NCBI GenBank assembly: GCA_028554755.1
Contig: JAPTOF010000009.1
Span: forward strand, 15,291,501 to 15,355,500
Source: Cordia subcordata
Taxonomy: Eukaryota; Streptophyta; Magnoliopsida; Boraginales; Cordiaceae
Length of the DNA: 64,000 nt
Reading direction: 5' to 3'
Shown here: in pieces, positions 23,452 through 34,961 of the stretch
Layout of the letters: each line of letters starts with the position of its first letter
How positions within the stretch are numbered: position 1 is the first letter of the stretch
Made by a program: the position numbers and the translations under genes
The notes under the pieces: model-generated
Database searches by the model: none
The model's input: the letters and a program-made list of their open reading frames with translations, nothing else
What the model was told of the DNA's origin: nothing

Positions 23452-25510
23452 TCATGCTTCATCTCCAGCAGACAATCCTGCAATTTCCTTCAGTGGCTTC
23501 CACACAAACTTTCTCCTGCATATGATATAAAATACAACCACAATTACCACTTCTCTCTAACTTGACAAGACATGGATGGTTCAGCTCTTTGACTTGGTTC
23601 ATGTTAACTAAGAGTTCAAGATAGTTGGGGTATGTTTGAGTTAAATAACAATGATTTGAAATATTTCTATTTACGCTAATTCGAAACCGTCTAACAAGAA
23701 AATTACGGCTCTGTACATGTAAATTAAAGTGGTAGAAACAAAGAATTTTACCAGTTTCCACATTCTGCAATGACTCTCACTCTAGGACGAAGTGTGGGAA
23801 GCAGTGCCAGGAACTGCAGTTCTGCCTTTGATAGAACCTGGAAAGTTGCGAGTTGCTAAGTAACATACAATAAGCAAAGCAATTCAAATTGTTATATGTC
23901 AATTCCTACAAATAATAAAAAGCTTTTCCCACATGTATGAGATATTTGGGTGAATGGCTGAAACACTTGAAGAGCCTGTTTTGCAGTGCTTATGAGCACT
24001 TCTTTTAATAAAAAGCTGGGTGTAGTAGTTTTTATAGATAGTGCTTATTAGTACTCAAATAAGCTAGTCAAACAGGCTCTTAAAAAAGAAAGTTCATTTC
24101 TACCTTGGCTTCAATAATCCAGACCACCAAGCCTTTGGCATTTGGAGGAAGCAAAGAAAGCCTGTAATCAACTTCAGGGGGAAAATACCAGCGTGCTATC
24201 GGTTGTTTCCCAAGATGAGGCTGCAAAATTTTACTGTTTATGAGAGAGTTAGAATTGCATACATGCATAGCCAAGTATTAGCCAACTGTGCAATGTTCCA
24301 CATTAGTGCTGGTAGTGATATTTTATTGATATCTATCTATGAGTTACTCTTTTAGATTTTGTTTTACTATAACGAGCGATGAATTGGAACAAATCCACAA
24401 CATTTGTTTAGCAAAGGCTAAAACATATAACATATATAAGTTATTTTGTTTCGTTCCCATTCACATGTACTTGGTTCCATCTTTGAGGATAGATCTAGAG
24501 GCCACAACACGTAACTAAACACTCAAATACAAATAGACCTTTTTCAGTGCGAGCTAAATGTCTCAAACAAACAATATGATAAAAACCTCTACACTTAACC
24601 AAGAGCAAGAAATGGGGTCAAGGTCGGATTGCCGGCGGAAATCTTTTCCGGGACAAATTAATGATGGACTACTGACAAATATTCTTTTGTTGAAAATTGT
24701 CACTAATACATCTATAATTACGAACAGAAAAATGTCCGTTAGTAAATTTGCCGTCCGTTTTTCTTGTAGTGGAAGATTGTAACTCCCACTACGTTTGAAT
24801 ATAACTCAGGGTAAAATGTATTTTATCATTTTGAGTTTTGACGAAGTTGCATAAATGCCTTCTTTATTCTAAAACTTGTTAATATCTTCTTATGTTAAAA
24901 AAGTGTTTGCAAAACCCCCAATTCTTGGAGTGATTGTAAAACAATCCTTATAGCATATGGGTATTAAGTATTAACAACTTGTTTTTTAATAGAATAGGCA
25001 TGTATTAGCGAGTTCTAAGTTGATAGAGTTTTATGCGACTTCGAAAAAGCATAAGGGTAAATTTTACTTTATGAGTCAATTTAATCATTTTAAATTAGTC
25101 AATTTCAAGCTCAAAACATGTAATTGTTAATTACGGAATACCAATCTCGCTTGCGAGCCGAAACGACAACTTACCGGGCAAACAGGGTGGAACTTGGTCA
25201 AGGTAGTCTCAGGGTCACCAAGGCCGCGAGCAGAGAGGTCCAAGAAATGGTAGCCTTGGTACCTTAGCCTATTTAAGTAACGCCCCTCATAACCACCTTC
25301 ATGTGGAGAGTAGATAGCCAAGGCCTTGTGCTCTTCCACGTCAGACAACCATTGGCCCAAATCAAACTTTATTAAATCCCCTCCAATGAAGTCTTCTACT
25401 CCTATGCTGCTGCTGCTGCATCTCACCCCCGATTTTCTCCTGATTTTTGTTGTTTTCAGGGTGTTTAATTGTTGCTTTTGCCGCCCAAGATTTATTGAAG
25501 GGCGCAGCAC
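23452..25510 (-). CDS. ndhN: NDH complex subunit N, chloroplast precursor
   Basis: Four minus-strand exons carry it: from about 25510 to 25175, 24220-24104, 23837-23752 and 23515-23452. GT-AG borders and phases agree. From the GTG at 25510 the frame gives 200 residues, near the family's usual length (about 200-210). Hallmarks of NdhN are DFIGGDLIKFDLGQWLSDVE, SPHEGGYEGRYLNRLRYQGY, ARGLGDPETTL, HLGKQPIARWYFPPEVDYRL, VVWIIEAKVLSKAELQFLAL and IAECGNWRKFVWKPL. The protein is part of subcomplex A of the chloroplast NADH dehydrogenase-like complex on the stromal side of the thylakoid (cyclic electron flow around photosystem I). The Ser/Arg/Lys-rich N-terminus fits a transit peptide. No in-frame ATG exists between the upstream stop (25568-25570) and the conserved region, so the true start lies in an unseen 5' exon (an acceptor TTTGCAG ends at 25534) or the gene is damaged. 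Confidence 0.85.
23971..24080. mobile_element. 110-bp MITE in ndhN intron 2
   Basis: AGAGCCTGTTT at 23971-23981 is exactly inverted as AAACAGGCTCT at 24070-24080. Inside, GTGCTTAT/AGCAC motifs also repeat in inverse order. It lies in the intron between exons 2 and 3 of ndhN. The flanks (TTGA and TAAA) give no certain target-site duplication. Confidence 0.6.
24758..24771. mobile_element. CACTA-type terminus in ndhN intron 1
   Basis: TTTTTCTTGTAGTG is the inverse of CACTACAAGAAAAA, the usual end of plant CACTA (En/Spm) elements. It ends a repeat-like stretch from about 24600 (GACGGCAAA- and GTCCGTTAGT-type subterminal motifs). The opposite end was not found, so the element is probably truncated. 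Confidence 0.55.
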
Positions 25511-25570
25511 AGCTTTGTACGAGGAGGCTACATCTGCAAATTTTGTTCCTAGATTCAGGTTTTTATGCTA

Positions 25571-26824
25571 GTAGACAAGGCCTTGTTGAAGATCAACAAA
25601 CATAAATTTTATGATTTGTTTAAAGCATGTCCAACAGTCTTATATTATTAAACCTCTCTGTTATTAAACATAGCATACATTTCCCTTTCTCAAAAAGATA
25701 TTGTTCTTTATTTTAGAAAAATATAAGAAGATTATGAGAGAGTTTTAGAAATACAAGATATTCGTCACTAATATCAACTCACATCATATACATTATCTAG
25801 TTATAAAAACCTAAATAAAGAAAGAGATCTTGATGTCAATTCTTGTCATATACATTTATCTAGTTATAAAAGCCTCCTTTGAATAATAATAATAAAAAAA
25901 ATACAAATTTGCCACATTTTACATAAACCATGTGTCATCCTTTTTTTACAAAAAATAAAATGAACTTTAGGATATACGCAAAGTTAGCCAACTATAGTGA
26001 CTCCAAAATCTGCAAGAAGTAAACTGTATAAGCTAGGTGATAGGTTGGAATACTAATAAAGAAAAGTTGTCATTTTTCACGTTCTTTGCTATCTAATCTG
26101 CTACTCGGTCCCTGTAACAACGAACAGGGCAGAAACTAACGTGCAAAAGACCCACAATTTCAGGAGCCAAGAGGCTACCCTATTCTCAAGTATTACAGAA
26201 ATGCAATATGGACATGTTCTATATGTGCTTTCTCAAGTCAATTAGCTAGCCATGACATTCTAAAAAACTTGAAAAAAATGTAGTCAAATCATATATATGT
26301 GTGATGCACGAAAGAAAGGGATGCAAGAAAAGGCACCTTGTGAAGGTGATACAAGGCAACGGGATTCAATGGTGAGGAGTTGATGAGACATTTTATATAT
26401 CGGAAGAAACAAGCAAAACAATACTTGCAGAGAAGAGAAACCTTGTTTGGGGGGGGGGGGGGGAATGAGGGAGTGATGTGCGAAAGAAAGAGGATCAAGT
26501 CGGATAAGAGAGATCTTGTGATCGTTGGTGCATTTCATTGCATGCCCAATTCAAATTTACGACTATACCCCTTGTTTCTTTTGCTTTGGAGCCCGATTAC
26601 ATTGCTCATTTTTAAATTCTTATAAGTAGCTGGTACTATAATTTGTGCTTACAAACTAATTACATGTTTATTAAATAGATGTTTATTATAAAGAACAATT
26701 TAGTTAAAAATGATTAACATGTCACTAACTAATGTTAGACTAGAGTGCTTATATTGTAATTTTGTTAAGTTTTTGTGGGTAAATTTGTTTTTATAAATTG
26801 TCAAACTTGAATATATATATATAA
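25571..26824. other. Intergenic DNA with a G15 run
   Basis: This is AT-rich DNA upstream of ndhN. A run of 15 G lies at 26449-26463. Minus-strand frames at 26284-26538 are Pro-rich only because of that run. No gene is supported. Confidence 0.45.
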
Positions 26825-27923
26825 CTAGTATGTCTTCTGTGCGATTGCACAGAATGTGCCATATATAAGTAAAAAGATTTAATTTTTTATTCATGTAAAT
26901 GTTTCAAACAAATTATATGAACTAATTTTAATAGATTAAATAATAAGAATACACATTAGGTTAATAATATAACATTGTATTGGGAAAAAAATTAAACCTA
27001 CTTAATAAAAAGATTTGCAATTATATAGTGAAAAAAGCCTATTGCTATAAATAGCTGCATAGTATTCAAATTAACTTTTCTATATGACCTACAATAACTT
27101 GTTATATTTTACCAAAGCAAATAGAAATTAATAATGTTACTATACTTTAAATACCATATAATGATTAGACTCCAATATATATGACATCATTTTAAGTAGT
27201 CAAGTTCATATATATATTTGTCAATTGACAGAATTACGTTTAGGGTCTAAAATTAAATTATAGATTAGAAAAAGATTTTGAAAAATCTTTCTTTTTTATA
27301 TATTCTTCTTAAAACGGAAGGAAAGCTTGCTTCCATTTTCTAAAAATATATTTAATCTATATTTCTATACTATAGTGTAAAACAGATCCCATTGAATTAT
27401 AGAGAAATTGTGGTGATATAAAAGGAATCAATCGAATTGCGAGTATCTAAAACAAAAGGGAAGCAAATTTGCATTACCATGTGTGAGATTGGAATGTATG
27501 AGTTAAAATATGACACTAAAATAATGATTTAACATAGATTTTAAGCTAATGATTAAGTGTAAATAATATACGGAGAAGCAAAAGGAAAGATTTTTTAGTA
27601 TACGAAAAGGGAAGAAATCGAATTGAACAACAACTAAATGATCATTTAGTTGTAGGCAACATACCTGTAATGTCTATATATATTTACAATTTTGAAAATT
27701 GAAAAAGTGAAGATTCTGCAATTACGGAGGAATTAAATTGAAAAATCAAATATAATGAAAAAGGAAAATTCTAGAACATGAAGACCATCTATGGAAAAAA
27801 TTTTAAAAAAAGGACAGCTACATATCTTTTTAACATTATTAAGCAATAAACATGTGGCAACAAAGTAGTAACGACACGTGACAATATGACATTCAAAGAG
27901 TCTGTTTTATACTATAGTATAGA
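26825..27923 (-). mobile_element. Non-autonomous Helitron (1.1 kb), both ends intact
   Basis: On the minus strand the element starts TCTATACTATAGTATAAAAC at 27923 and ends CTAG at 26828-26825. Six bases before the CTAG lies a perfect 8-bp stem with a 4-base loop (TTCTGTGC / GCACAGAA, 26835-26854). The flanking bases are A before the start and T after the end, the A/T insertion site typical of Helitrons. There is no Rep/helicase frame, so it is non-autonomous. Small open frames inside are AT-rich chance frames. Confidence 0.85.
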
Positions 27924-28033
27924 TCAAAATTAAAAAAGATGTCTGAGAAGCTTATTTTTTACCTTCTTATAAGCTCTTAAAAGCTTATAAGTACTGTTAC
28001 CAAACATTTTTTTTGACTTATAAACTTATGGGA

Positions 28034-28353
28034 AGCTCTTCCATTAGTTTGGACTAATATTAGTCTACAAAAAAAAAAAATTAATGGATTTAGAATAAAA
28101 ATGTGTAGGTGTAGATAAAAATTTTGTAAGACTTTTTACAAAAATTTGTAACATCAGTTTATAAAAAAATTTATAGATCTAAAACAAAAATTCATCAGTT
28201 CATAAAAAATTTCAAAGGTCTAAAACAAAAAAATTGCAGGACTAAAATTTTTTTAAAAAAATCTTATGAATTTTTATTATAGCCTTACAAATTTTTGTTC
28301 TAAGCCTATAAATTTTTTCTAAACTAATATTAGTTCAAACTGATAGAAGAGCT
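28034..28353. mobile_element. MITE with 31-bp terminal inverted repeats
   Basis: The left arm 28034-28064 (AGCTCTTCCATTAGTTTGGA...) pairs with 28323-28353 at 28 of 31 positions. The element is 320 bases. It sits inside flanking arms (about 27950-28033 and 28354-28407) that also look inverted (AAGCTTATAAG... and ...CTTATTATAAAC), suggesting nesting in an older MITE. Confidence 0.7.
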
Positions 28354-28407
28354 ACACTAAACTTATTTGACTAGCTTATTATAAACTTTTAGTCAAATAG
28401 CCTCTTA

Positions 28408-31400
28408 ATTTGATTTTGGCATCATTCCTCATTCTCTGGAATTTCAGTACTAGGACAAAAGAGCATATGCTGATAACTTGTCATGTCTCAACGTGTCGAT
28501 GATGATTTATAGGCTAGTGTTTGGGGTTTAAGAGGGCGCCTGGATTGGTTTATTGAAAGATTATTAATGTACGTTTAGTTTTAAGCCTTTTTTTTATTTA
28601 AATTGTTACATATTTGAACAAAGTTGTACTCATAAAAGTAAGTTTTATATATTTAGTTAAAGTGGGTCGAAAAGAATTTTATATTGTTAAACTAATTATT
28701 AAGAACATGAAAATAAAATTGAATTGAAATATAATATAAATATAATTATTTATTTATTTTTTAAAAATATATTATCAAAATATTATAATTTAATAATTTA
28801 ATCTATGTTATATATAATATAAGTATATAATAACTATTAAATAAATTATTATAATAAAGAAAAAAGGGTAAAGTATAACGTAAAAGAGCAAAAATATTTT
28901 AGTAATAAAGATAGAAAAGTAAGGATAAGATTATAAATGATTTGGTCAAACTTGTTTTGTTTTTCAAAGAAGTTAAAGCCATAAAAAGTAAAAGTTGAGG
29001 TGAGGAGCTTTTTGTTTTCTACTTAAAGCCACTTAAAAATACTTTTAAAATTAAAACAAATATGTCTACTAGCATAAATTGAGCTTTAGGTAGATTTGAC
29101 CAATTGAAAAGCCAAACCAAACACCCTCTTAAATTAATTTATTTTGAGTCACAACGCTAATGTAATGATAGTTTTTTTAATGAAAATAATTAAAAAGACT
29201 AGCAATTAATAGTTTAGTGGTTAAAAGTAGAGTATGTTTGGTCTAATTTTGAAACTCAAAAGTGTTTTCTACGAGTTTAAAAGTAAAATTAACCTATTTG
29301 GCCCACTTTTAGAAGATCTTTTACATAAAAACTAAAGCTAAAAAATTGAAAAACCAAAAGTTTCAAATTGGAACTTTTTAAAAAAGGCTTTTGAAAAGCT
29401 ATTATATTATATCAAAAATTATTTTTCTTTATTTTTTCTCAAAAATACTACTCTATATTTTTTAAAGTCTAATATTATCTTTAAAATAATTACAAGCTCA
29501 ACTCCTAAAACATAAGGCTAGACAATCAACAATTTTTTGTTTAACGACACCTTTACCCAAAGTTTTATTACTAAAAGCTATAGCAACTAAAATCTTATAA
29601 CTTGGGCAAGCAGAGCCTCGCTTTGATTAGTCAAGATCAAGATATCTTGCTTACGATAATTTAGAAACTTGTGAAGGAATTAACCCAAGAAATAACAGAA
29701 TTTGAGAGTGAGAGGTTTTTTTTTTTTTAAATATATTTTAAATAATGATGTCACAACATAATAACGGCCGTCATCTACAAGTGTATTTTATTAAGGAAAA
29801 AATTTATGGCCAAAAATGGCCAAAATGGTATCTTTAGACATATTTACCGTTATTGAATAACTTTGTAACTTTTTTTTTCTCTATCATATGTCATTATTAG
29901 TTGTTTAACTACCATAAAACTTTTTATAGTCTCTATATGTTTGACTACTTTTAACTTAAATCATGACTAAAACTAAAAGCTCTTCTAAAAAATAAATAAT
30001 TCAAATAATTAGAGTATAAGATTCTTTTTTTTTTAAAGAAAGTGTAATTAATTATTAAAAAAAAACCAATTTGGGAAGCCGAACAAAAAGTGAGATTTTA
30101 AGAAAACTCAAAACTTGAAATATAATATTATTGTGCATATGATTAACTTGTCATCTATCGCTTTCATTTTTTCGTATTTTTATTTTTTCTTAGCTTCTTT
30201 AATTAACCACATAACAAAACGTTGGGACATCTCAAAAGAAGTAGATAAGCATTATAAATTCAAGGAAGCAAATCTTTTCTCATGAAATTATTGGATTATG
30301 CAAGATGCTTATTGTGAAGACAGCTATTCACATTCTAAATTTCAAAGACAACTATTCACAACTTATTTGATTTGTTCACGAGCATTTTCTTAATTATGCA
30401 TATCTTTTTCTTTCTTTTTTTTTTGTACCATGACTCCAAAATTTGTATATGATAATTAAGTAATACTTTAGAAGTTATTTTAATGCAAACAATTCAATAA
30501 TCACAAAATTAGATCATAATTTTCATATATCCTTTTTCTATCAAGGTTTTAAAGGATGCTTAATAAAAGCAAAATTTCAGTGGATTAGTAGCAAGCGCTA
30601 GCTATTTATGATTTATAAGAATGTGGCTACATAATGTTTCATTGAGATGCATTTTAGTACCAACGAAATTGATAGTTATCCAATATTATATTGTGCTTAT
30701 TAATTTATGCGGCACTACTTCAATGTAACTAGAAAATAAAACTAGAAACTGTTCTCTTATTATCATGTTTAATTTATATATTAAGGAATGATAGTAGTTT
30801 AAACTAATATAAATTACTTGTAAACTTTAAATGAAATTTTTTTTATGCTTTGGATTTATCACCATTTCATGTGAATGATATTATATACGTTTGGATGAAT
30901 TTTTAACTAATTTTTCTTTTAAATTTTTAAATATTTCTAAATCTACACTAATTCCTTTTCATTCTCTGAGTCTTAAAAAGTGAATTAGAGTTAGGGATCA
31001 AATAAAAAGGGTAACTCATACCAATTTTGGTCTTATTTTTGTCACATGTAACAACCATATCTTATATTCTGCTTCTTTTTTTTGGCAATCTTACCCTCTA
31101 TTCAATATTTTTTGACAATTATACCACTATGTAATCCAACATAAAGCTTTATTGCTAAAAGTTTTACAATATAACAACTAAAATCTTATAGTTGAGTCAA
31201 ACAGAGCTTAAGGGCGGCACATTTAGCTGTTAGGGTGTTATGGTAACTGTTTAAGTAGCTGTTAGTTATTTAGATAGCTATGAGCTATTTAATTAATTGT
31301 TAGCGCATAACTCTTTAAATAATTGATTAAACAAAATGTGTTTGGTTAGATTATGAGAGCCATTTTAATAAAATTGTGGAAAAGATCATTGATTAAGATC

Positions 31401-32950
31401 CTATTCGGCAACAATAGCGTTGAAGATAGTGTTTGTAAAAAGTTAATATTATTAGCATTTTAGGATAGCATTTAGTGTTTCTTTTTTCTATTTTTTCTAT
31501 TTTGAGATACTACCTTTTCTCTAATATCCTTTTGGCAATTCTCTCATCTATCCAATCTTTTTCTACATTTTTTATATTTCATTTCACATATATAAATACA
31601 AATTTACAAAAAGTAATTTAAAATTTTATCCACATCAAAATATATTGAAAAAGTGGATGTCATATTCATTCATTTATTCTTTTTCTTTGAAAATATAATT
31701 TTTCAATCAATTAAAAATGTATCTATAATTAAAAAATATTTGTTTATAATATTAAAAAGATTCCAATATTTGCAATAGCCTACCAAGTTAATTTCTTCAA
31801 CAATGACAACAATTACATATTACATTAAAATAAAAATCTTTGATTAATTTCTACCAAAAATATAACTTTCACTTCATACTTAATTATTTAAGATATAATC
31901 TTTCTAATCTAAGTTATAATATTATAATTTATAATAATCAACTAAGTTACAATATTGTAATTTATAATAATCTACTAAGTTATAATAATAATAAAGCAAA
32001 CATAATTAATTTATGTCTAGAATCTTACTTTTATTTCATAGCCAATTTACTGAACAATGTTATTATGATTTGGAAAAATGAAAAGAAAAAATTGATAAGG
32101 GGTGCGTAAAAGAAAATGAGAAGCTTTAGATTATTATAATAGTTATTTGTCCGATTAGTGTTTTAGTTTTTTTCTTTATCATAACCTTAATGCCTTGTCC
32201 TATTTTTTTTTTCATGTCTTATATATTTTCTCTATATTTCTTACATTTCATTTTCTATCATATACCTTATATCATTTTTTTCTCCCTACCTTATCCTAAT
32301 ATTTTTTTATTGTATTTCTTTTCCAAAGAAAAAGTACTTTTAGCCACTTATTGTTCCCCGTCTCATTAATGTATCAAAGGCTTTGTCTTTTATTTTTTTA
32401 TTTTAAAAAAAAACTCTATATTGCCTCTAATACATATAATGGGTAAAAAATGCTTATGTAATATTTTTAGTTGTTTCTCTATCTAAACGCCCATTTTAAA
32501 AGAAAAATATCACATATAAAATTTTCTTGTAATAAAATAACTTTGTAACAATCATATAATAAATACTTTGTTAAAAGTATATTACTTTATAAACTTAAAT
32601 TACGATCATAATATTATTATAATGTAAAAGCATAATAATACATCATAGATATGATTGTTTGAATTTACTTCTATTTGACAAGCAATTTTAGAGGAAAATT
32701 TATTAGAATTTTATGGAGTCAAATTTTGGAAGGATAAAAGGCAAATATTTAAAAAATAAGTGAAAAATAAATGTTGGCTAATATTTTGACCAAAAAAGTG
32801 CAGGAGACCGGGGGGGGGGGGGGGAAGTAGTATGAGTTTAAGAGAAATAAATAAGAAAAGAGAAAGAGTTGTAATGAGGAGAGAGAGTATTATTATAATG
32901 ACGAGAAAGAATGTAAATAAATAGTTATTTTTAATTAGAACTTATGGCCC
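28408..32950. other. Very AT-rich intergenic DNA, MITE relics
   Basis: No coding exon was recognised over 4.5 kb. Repeat-like pieces include the GTGTTTGGGGTTTAAGAGGG region near 28517 and an inverse-looking AAACCAAACACCCTCTTAA near 29114, possibly one degraded element. A run of 15 G lies at 32810-32824. The 89-aa frame at 31840-32109 is an AT-rich Asn/Tyr repeat and is not a gene. Confidence 0.5.
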
Positions 32951-33720
32951 GTTTGGTATAATGAAATAGTTTAAAAAGGGATGCTCATTCAAGGCAGAAA
33001 ATAATTCAAGGCAGAATGGCCATAAAATATACTTTTTTTTCTTGTGTTTGGTTAAAACTATTAAAAAAAAAAAAAGCTAGAATGAAATGACTATCTTATT
33101 TGATATATTTGGTAAAATTATTTTAAAACAAAATTAGAATAGAGTAAAAATCAATTCAATTAACCAAAATACACGTGATCTTTAATTTGGCATAAATTTA
33201 GACTTATACATGAAAATTACTTTTATATAATATTAACATAAACTAAAATACTCTTTGTATTTTGATCACGATAAAACATAGCATTATTTGTCAATCATTT
33301 TTTATTTTCATCACCAAATTTCAATTTGTTTACTTTTCTAACATAATTGAGAGAAAACTTAATCATCCAATAAAACTATACCTATTTTTTTGGATGAGAA
33401 AGAATTAAAAATGAAAAAAAATATGCGTATTTTTAATTTTTTACTTGTTGTTTTTTAATTTTTTAATAACGATTGAAGATTTGTGAGTGTGAATGGGAAA
33501 TAATAATTTTTTTTTTGATTTTATTTTATTTTTGTTAATTTCAACTTAAGTTGGAATACTCATTCCTTGAGTTTGTTTAAGGAATGGGGTTTTTTACTTT
33601 TTCCTGAAAAGGTCATTTCAGGAAAATGGGCTTTCTGATTTCAAGTAGTTCCACCAAACAAAAGAAAGGAAATGAGGAGTTGGAATGACGATACCATTCT
33701 AGGCTATTCTTGTATACCAC
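32951..33720. mobile_element. TIR-type non-autonomous element, copy B
   Basis: It starts GTTTGGTATAATGAAATAG and ends ...AGGCTATTCTTGTATACCAC, an imperfect inverse. Its body aligns with 13441-14150 (copy A). It is about 770 bases with no coding frame. No target-site duplication was confirmed. Confidence 0.6.
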
Positions 33721-34734
33721 ACATAACCTTAGGGTAGAAAAGTCTTTTTATCTACCTCAAAAGTATTTTAGTCATTTTTAACTAAGCACTTTTTGGCTGT
33801 TTAGCATAGTCCTTTTATTAAACTGTTCTTGGAACCAGCTGTTTAATACTTGTGGTGTAAGCGGATGGAAGACTTCAGGGAGGTGCCAACTAACGCAATG
33901 AGAAGCGCTTTTTAACTTAATTGTCTTTGCTATAAAAAGTAGGATAACATCTAGCAAGTTTAAAAATAATTGGATGAATAGGAAATTGCGTAAAAAGTGG
34001 CAGATTGACCTTAGTATTTTGAAATGACTTGGCATTTTTGGTTGTCGATAGTTAATGTTAATACTTTTTGTAATTAGTATCGATTCAAACACTTGCATTT
34101 TGGTCCCTACAAAAAAATTATGAGCAAGATTCAAAAACTATCTATATCATTTTATCATAACTAAAATCGTTAAATTTCATTGTGAGTAGATCCGTTCCTA
34201 AGTTTGGGGCCTGAAGTGGGCTGCACAAAGTGATTGCTTGAGAGTTGTGTGTATAAATAATAATAATAATAATAAAAAATTTGGATTGGTCCAATTATAT
34301 ATCATGACCCTCCAATTACTCAAGACTGCTTCCTCGTTGCCTGAAAACCTTAAAAACTCCAAATATTACAACAAAAACACACACAGTGGGAGGAGTTTAT
34401 TGCAAAAAATTATCCAGTCAAATCTTCCACATTTTTCTCCGTGATTTAAAAAAGAATTAATTAATTATTTTTTCCATGAAAAATTCTCCACCTGAATATG
34501 GCTCCCTCAAAAACAAGGCTTTTCTGTTTCCTGAGTCCCAAATGATTTGTTGTCCTTTGCCTTGTACACACACCACCTTCCTGCCGCGTTTTGGGGTCCT
34601 TCATTCTACTGGAGGACCCTAGCCTTCTCCTCATTGCTACCACCCTCAACCACCGCCACCGCCACCACCGCCGCCATCATCACCGCCGCCACCACAACCC
34701 TCAGCCATAGACCTATTCTTTTCTGTCTTCATCG
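33721..34734. other. Upstream region of the kinase gene
   Basis: It contains a (TAA)n stretch at 34257-34275 and a (CCACCG)-type simple repeat at about 34648-34695 just before the TATA box. The minus-strand 118-aa frame at 33778-34134 shows no family. Confidence 0.45.
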
Positions 34735-34743
34735 TATATAAAA
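34735..34743 (+). promoter_or_regulatory. TATA box of PBL23-like kinase
   Basis: TATATAAAA lies 227 bases before the ATG at 34962 and just after a GC-richer CCG-repeat patch. It is well placed for a leader of roughly 200 bases. Confidence 0.6.
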
Positions 34744-34961
34744 GATCATCAGTTTTGCTGTTGTAAAAACCAACATGTAAATTGCTTTTGCATGCATGGT
34801 TTAATTTCTAAGCCTCCTGCAAAATTTTGGACCCTTTTTCTCTCTAGTTGATTTTTGAGGAGAAATTTTAAGTTTTTGACAATTTTTCTTTTTTGATTTT
34901 TTTTAAAGAAAAATTCCTTTTTGGTTTTTATGTTGATAATCTGGTAAGCATCACAGAAGAG

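Noticed and set aside
34461..34741. Small frames over the CCG-repeat upstream of the kinase
   Set aside because: Simple-repeat translations located in the promoter just before the TATA box.
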